Shown here: positions 26,395-28,600 of the stretch, piece after piece
Numbering within the stretch: the stretch's first letter is position 1
Layout: each line of letters opens with the position of its first letter
Origin: Corynebacterium sp.
GTDB lineage: Bacteria; Actinomycetota; Actinomycetes; Mycobacteriales; Mycobacteriaceae
Length of the DNA: 28,600 nt
NCBI GenBank assembly: GCA_030450335.1
Contig: JAKDIS010000019.1
Location: 1-28,600, forward strand
Reading direction: 5' to 3'
Notes under the pieces: generated by a model
Seen by the model: only the letters and a program-made list of their open reading frames with translations
What the model was told of the DNA's origin: nothing
Databases searched by the model: none
Made by a program: the position numbers and the translations under genes

Positions 26395-26470
26395 GTCGGC
26401 TCCCTCCCCCGGCCATCCCGGGCATCTGAAATGTTGTTGCCGTATGCGATCTCTGTGAAGTTGTCCCGGG

Positions 26471-26505
26471 GACCATTGTGCCCCAGTGCGCCCCACAGTA
26501 CCCCA
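26471..26505 (-). promoter_or_regulatory. MraZ operator: TGGGG repeats at 10-bp intervals
   Basis: On the minus strand TGGGG occurs three times in strict 10-bp register (26505-26501, 26495-26491, 26485-26481), each followed by 5 variable bases. A degenerate fourth unit TGGTC follows at 26475-26471. MraZ is known to bind TGGGN repeats with 5-bp spacers upstream of its own gene, on the coding strand, exactly as here. The repeats are seen; binding is inferred from the family. Confidence 0.8.
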
Positions 26506-26630
26506 CTTCCAACCACACTGACTAGCCCATCAGTCACACAAGACCACAGAAGTTGCATCTCATGCCGGAGACCTGAAGATAGCCTCGACACTGCAGGCGC
26601 GTGAACTGCAGATATAAGAACAGGTGCATG

Positions 26631-26650
26631 GTGGGGGAAGGTGGGGGAAG
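26631..26650 (+). repeat. Tandem 10-bp G-rich repeat on the opposite strand
   Basis: GTGGGGGAAG occurs twice head to tail (26631-26640 and 26641-26650). A near copy GTGGGGAAAG is at 26788-26797, all on the + strand. The TGGGG-N5-TGGGG spacing is the same as in the mraZ operator but points away from mraZ. A TATAAG (26613-26618) lies just before it on the + strand, but no gene follows. It may be a second MraZ site. Confidence 0.55.
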
Positions 26651-26819
26651 TTTTCGTAGAACTCACTGGGAGCGCCCGCAGGCCCGTGTCGCCGGAGCGC
26701 AGACAGGGCAGAACGAGGGACTTTAGGCACGCCAGAGCCCTGCCGAGGCGCATCGGGGTCGACACCCACCGGGCCGGGTGGAGCAAAGTGGGGAAAGCGT
26801 GGTGACACACGACAACAGC

Positions 26820-26850
26820 GGGCGGGTCCGATCAATGATAGGACCCGCCC
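26820..26850 (-). terminator. Terminator hairpin of the DUF3040 gene
   Basis: A perfect 10-bp stem (GGGCGGGTCC at 26820-26829, GGACCCGCCC at 26841-26850) has an 11-nt AT-rich loop. It lies 59 bp after the DUF3040 stop codon on the minus strand. The following bases (GCTGTTGTCG) are only weakly T-rich, as is common for actinobacterial terminators. It separates this gene from mraZ. Confidence 0.7.
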
Positions 26851-26909
26851 CCAGGCGGTGTGTGCGGCAGGTTGCAGGTCGCCCCAGACCGGCGGCCTAC
26901 TGCGGCTGC

Positions 26910-27302
26910 CTACTCGAAGCGCTTACGGAAGCTGTCCTCCATACGGTCGGCGACCCCGCCGCCGGAGGACCCGGAGCCCTGCTTGCCGGAGGAGGGGTTG
27001 GCCTTCACCTTGCCGTTACCCGACCCGGACGGCCCGCGGAAGGCCAGCAGCCCGCCGCCGAACATCACGAGGAACCCGACAACACTGAGGCCCACGAACC
27101 ACAGGCTGTTCTGCGAGAGAGCGATACCGGCGATCAGCAGACAGACGCCGAGGAGGAAAACCCCCACAGAGCGGATCCCGATATTGAAGCCACCGCCGAC
27201 GGAGGTGTCCCCGGCTGCCTGCCGGGCGAGGTTGGGGTCGTCGGCAATCAGCGCCTGCTCGATCTCCTGCAGCATGCGCCGTTCCTGTTCCGAAAGTGCC
27301 AC
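26910..27302 (-). CDS. DUF3040 family membrane protein
   Basis: This 130-residue protein matches the actinobacterial DUF3040 pattern. An N-terminal MALSEQERRMLQEIEQAL with DDPNLARQ is followed by two membrane segments (about 45-62 and 68-88), and then a Gly/Ser-rich tail ending ADRMEDSFRKRFE. The function of the family is unknown; its place next to the dcw cluster is conserved in corynebacteria and mycobacteria. The start is GTG at 27302 with GGGGAGGA at good spacing. A GGAAC-N18-GTT sequence upstream (27389-27361) resembles promoters of stress-type ECF sigma factors. A terminator follows at 26820-26850. Confidence 0.9.
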   Translation of the reverse strand: MALSEQERRMLQEIEQALIADDPNLARQAAGDTSVGGGFNIGIRSVGVFLLGVCLLIAGIALSQNSLWFVGLSVVGFLVMFGGGLLAFRGPSGSGNGKVKANPSSGKQGSGSSGGGVADRMEDSFRKRFE

Positions 27303-27360
27303 GATCGTCCTCCCCTGAGGTGTCGGGTGTAGATGTTGACGGTTGTTCTGTCTCTACCGT

Positions 27361-27389
27361 GTTAACGCACAAGGAGTGAGAAAAGTTCC
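27361..27389 (-). promoter_or_regulatory. Possible ECF sigma factor promoter of the DUF3040 gene
   Basis: On the minus strand GGAAC (27389-27385) is followed after 17 bp by CGTTAAC (27367-27361). GGAAC-N17-CGTT resembles SigE/SigH-type promoters in mycobacteria and corynebacteria. The distance to the GTG start is about 58 bp. No convincing sigma-A pair is seen in this gap. Short motifs such as this can occur by chance. Confidence 0.3.
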
Positions 27390-27432
27390 GCCTCGATGTC
27401 CACCAGCCTACCCCAGGGTGAACACAGACCTG

Positions 27433-27870
27433 TCACGCTACCTCGGGGAGGTATCCGACCATGCCCCGGACGGCGTCGAGGAACTCGCAGGCATCGTGGT
27501 AGACCTCGGCCACGGTGTGCTCCCCGAGGTCCGGGACCAGGCCCATCTCCACCTGCGCGACCAGCCGGGCGTGCGGGGCGAAACGGTCGCACCACCGCTC
27601 CATCTCCTCGTCACCCGCCAAGGCACGGACCTTCTCCCAGGCACTGCCCGGGGGCAGCCGGCGGCGCTTCTTCCGGGCGAACTGGATGACCGCCCCCGCC
27701 GCACGGAGTGCAGCCCGGTAGGCCCACGTGAGCCGCTCCTCCCGGACCAGGTCGGTCCTGCTGAGCTCCAGCAGACGTTCCGCCTCGATGACGAACGTCT
27801 CGGGCAGGACCGCCCCACCCCGGCGCGACCGCGCCATCCTCGCGACATTGTCGCCTGCTCCCTGAACCAT
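27433..27870 (-). CDS. SAV_6107-type HEPN domain protein
   Basis: This 145-residue, all-helical protein resembles the small actinobacterial SAV_6107 HEPN family found near dcw clusters. Visible blocks include FVIEAERLLELSRTDL, RLTWAYRAALRAAGAVI, ARKKRRRLPPGSAWEKVRAL and CDRFAPHARLVAQVEMG. HEPN proteins can be RNases with an R-x4-6-H motif. Here only RFAPHAR is seen, with R and H three residues apart, so nuclease activity is not supported by the motif. The ATG at 27870 has GGAGGCGGTC before it, an excellent ribosome binding site. An SOS-box-like sequence lies about 90 bp upstream in the divergent region. It ends 130 bp before the DUF3040 gene. Function unknown. Confidence 0.85.
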   Translation of the reverse strand: MVQGAGDNVARMARSRRGGAVLPETFVIEAERLLELSRTDLVREERLTWAYRAALRAAGAVIQFARKKRRRLPPGSAWEKVRALAGDEEMERWCDRFAPHARLVAQVEMGLVPDLGEHTVAEVYHDACEFLDAVRGMVGYLPEVA

Positions 27871-27953
27871 GACCGCCTCCTTACGTCCCGTTCCACGTTG
27901 CGATGATGCACCTGAAACTACGGGGCACCCCGGACACGAAACTGGCGACCGGA

Positions 27954-27961
27954 ACTATACT
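27954..27961. promoter_or_regulatory. Back-to-back -10 elements in the divergent intergenic region
   Basis: The palindromic stretch ACTATACT contains TATACT on the + strand (27956-27961) and TATAGT on the minus strand (27959-27954). They point toward the GNAT gene (start 28027) and the HEPN gene (start 27870). Neither has a clear -35, which is common in actinobacteria. At least one is probably a real promoter. Confidence 0.5.
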
Positions 27962-27976
27962 CGAACAGATGTTCTA
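27961..27976. promoter_or_regulatory. Predicted LexA (SOS) box
   Basis: TCGAACAGATGTTCTA matches the actinobacterial SOS-box pattern TCGAAMA-NN-TGTTCGA at 13 of 14 fixed positions; only the next-to-last base differs. It overlaps the last base of the + strand -10 TATACT and lies directly upstream of the minus strand -10 TATAGT. LexA bound here could repress either or both divergent genes (HEPN protein and GNAT acetyltransferase). Confidence 0.7.
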
Positions 27977-28026
27977 GTTTCGGGGAATCCGCCGTCCCTC
28001 CTCCCCTGGTTTGCCACAATGGTGGG

Positions 28027-28600
28027 GTGAACGACGACCTCCGTATCAGTGTGTGCCCCCTGTCCGCCCAGGACTACGTGCGGAGGATCGACCAGCTCGT
28101 CGACATCCACCTGCGGGCCATGGACTACCCTCCGGAGACCTTCAGCCAGCGCCGTCAGCTCTGGATCGCCAACGCCCGGAAACCCGGGTTCCGCTGCGTC
28201 GTCGCGCTGACCCATCCGGCACACTCCACCCCGGACCCCGGCAGCTCGCGGCACCGCGCGGTGGGCGTGGCGTACGGATTCCCCGGCGACCTGCACAGCT
28301 GGTGGTACCGGGAGGTCCACCGTGGGCTACGGACTGCCGGCAGCACGCCCGATGAGGCGGACGACCTGCTCAGCGACTACGACGAGATCTCCGAGGTCCA
28401 CGTCCACCCCGACTACCAGGGGCACGGCACCGGCCGGGCGATGTTGGACGCCCTGCTCCCCCATCTCCACAGCCCCGTCGCGTTGCTCTCCACCCCGGAG
28501 GTTCCCGACGAGTCCAACGCGGCCTGGTCGCTCTACCGGGCGGCAGGTTTCGGGGACCTGCTGCGTGACTTCCGTTTCGGCTCAGACCCCCGCCCCTTCG
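28027..28600 (+). CDS. GNAT family N-acetyltransferase (3' end outside window)
   Basis: From GTG at 28027 the frame is open to the window end, giving 191 residues and no stop. The acetyl-CoA binding motif of the GNAT fold is visible as EVHVHPDYQGHGTGRAMLDA (Q-x-x-G-x-G at about residues 134-139), followed by NAAWSLYRAAGFG, the typical last helix-strand motif. The N-terminal RAMDYPPETFSQRRQLW region is found in corynebacterial members of this group. The substrate is unknown. An ATG at 28019 is in another frame. GTG is the only start near the intergenic region, with only a weak binding site. The -10 TATACT at 27956-27961 would give a leader of about 60 nt. CACAAT at 28015-28020 would instead give a leaderless transcript. 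Confidence 0.87.
   Translation, partial: MNDDLRISVCPLSAQDYVRRIDQLVDIHLRAMDYPPETFSQRRQLWIANARKPGFRCVVALTHPAHSTPDPGSSRHRAVGVAYGFPGDLHSWWYREVHRGLRTAGSTPDEADDLLSDYDEISEVHVHPDYQGHGTGRAMLDALLPHLHSPVALLSTPEVPDESNAAWSLYRAAGFGDLLRDFRFGSDPRPF

Larger units (their letters stand above)
26395..26909. other. 515-bp non-coding region upstream of mraZ
   Basis: I find no credible gene here. In order it holds the mraZ leader (26395-26470), a MraZ-type operator (26471-26505), a short inverted repeat TGACT/AGTCA (26519-26535), and two copies of AACTGCAG-like sequence (26589-26611). It also holds two G-rich 10-bp direct repeats in opposite orientation (26631-26650), a third similar copy at 26788-26797, and the terminator of the DUF3040 gene (26820-26850). 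TTCACA followed 17 bp later by CAACAT (minus strand, about 26453-26425) is only a weak mraZ promoter candidate. Confidence 0.6.

Noticed and set aside
26346..26835. Minus strand frames of 90-150 codons upstream of mraZ
   Set aside because: Composition is not protein-like, there is no binding site, and they cover operator, promoter and terminator elements.
1..28600. CRISPR arrays, insertion sequences, tRNA or rRNA genes
   Set aside because: I looked for spaced repeats, transposase motifs with terminal repeats, and tRNA T-loop and anticodon patterns and saw none. A dedicated search with tRNAscan or an IS database would settle this.

Overview
The window is high-GC DNA (roughly two thirds G+C) from an actinobacterium. 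The most likely source is Corynebacterium or a close relative in the Mycobacteriales. The evidence is the order of the division and cell wall (dcw) cluster, running from mraZ through rsmH, ftsL, ftsI, the mur genes, ftsQ, ftsZ, sepF and yggT to divIVA (wag31) and ileS. Flanking DUF3040, SAV_6107-type HEPN and GNAT genes, T-box control of ileS and frequent GTG starts also fit. I cannot name the species.

Layout. 1-370: 3' end of an L-asparaginase (+), meeting dinB tail to tail. 371-3057 (-): a DUF222/HNH (13E12-type) gene followed 35 bp downstream by dinB. A good sigma-A-like promoter lies upstream, with a LexA-box-like palindrome in its spacer. 3151-6676 (-): ileS with a T-box leader and terminators at both ends. 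6699-6857 (-): a 52-residue membrane protein. 6907-9015 (-): divIVA, yggT and sepF. 9086-11105 (-): pgeF overlapping ftsZ. The yggS gene that usually lies between pgeF and sepF is absent. 11254-25751 (-): ftsQ, murC, murG, ftsW, murD, mraY, murF, murE, ftsI, ftsL and rsmH, mostly joined by 4-bp ATGA/GTGA overlaps. 25963-26394 (-): mraZ, with TGGGG repeats at 10-bp steps upstream that look like its own operator. 26395-26909: a 515-bp non-coding region. 26910-27870 (-): a DUF3040 membrane protein and a SAV_6107-type HEPN protein. 27871-28026: a divergent intergenic region with a near-consensus SOS box over two -10 elements. 28027-28600 (+): a GNAT acetyltransferase that runs off the window.

How the genes work together. 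MurE, MurF, MurD and MurC assemble the UDP-MurNAc-pentapeptide. MraY and MurG make lipid I and lipid II. FtsW and FtsI polymerise and cross-link septal peptidoglycan. FtsQ and FtsL recruit and activate them, FtsZ with SepF forms the ring, and DivIVA directs polar growth. MraZ probably represses the head of the cluster.

The core cluster is conventional. The less expected signals are the two predicted LexA boxes (one placing a DUF222/HNH-dinB pair under apparent SOS control), the missing yggS, a second set of G-rich 10-bp repeats in opposite orientation upstream of mraZ, and unexplained inverted repeats upstream of rsmH and divIVA.
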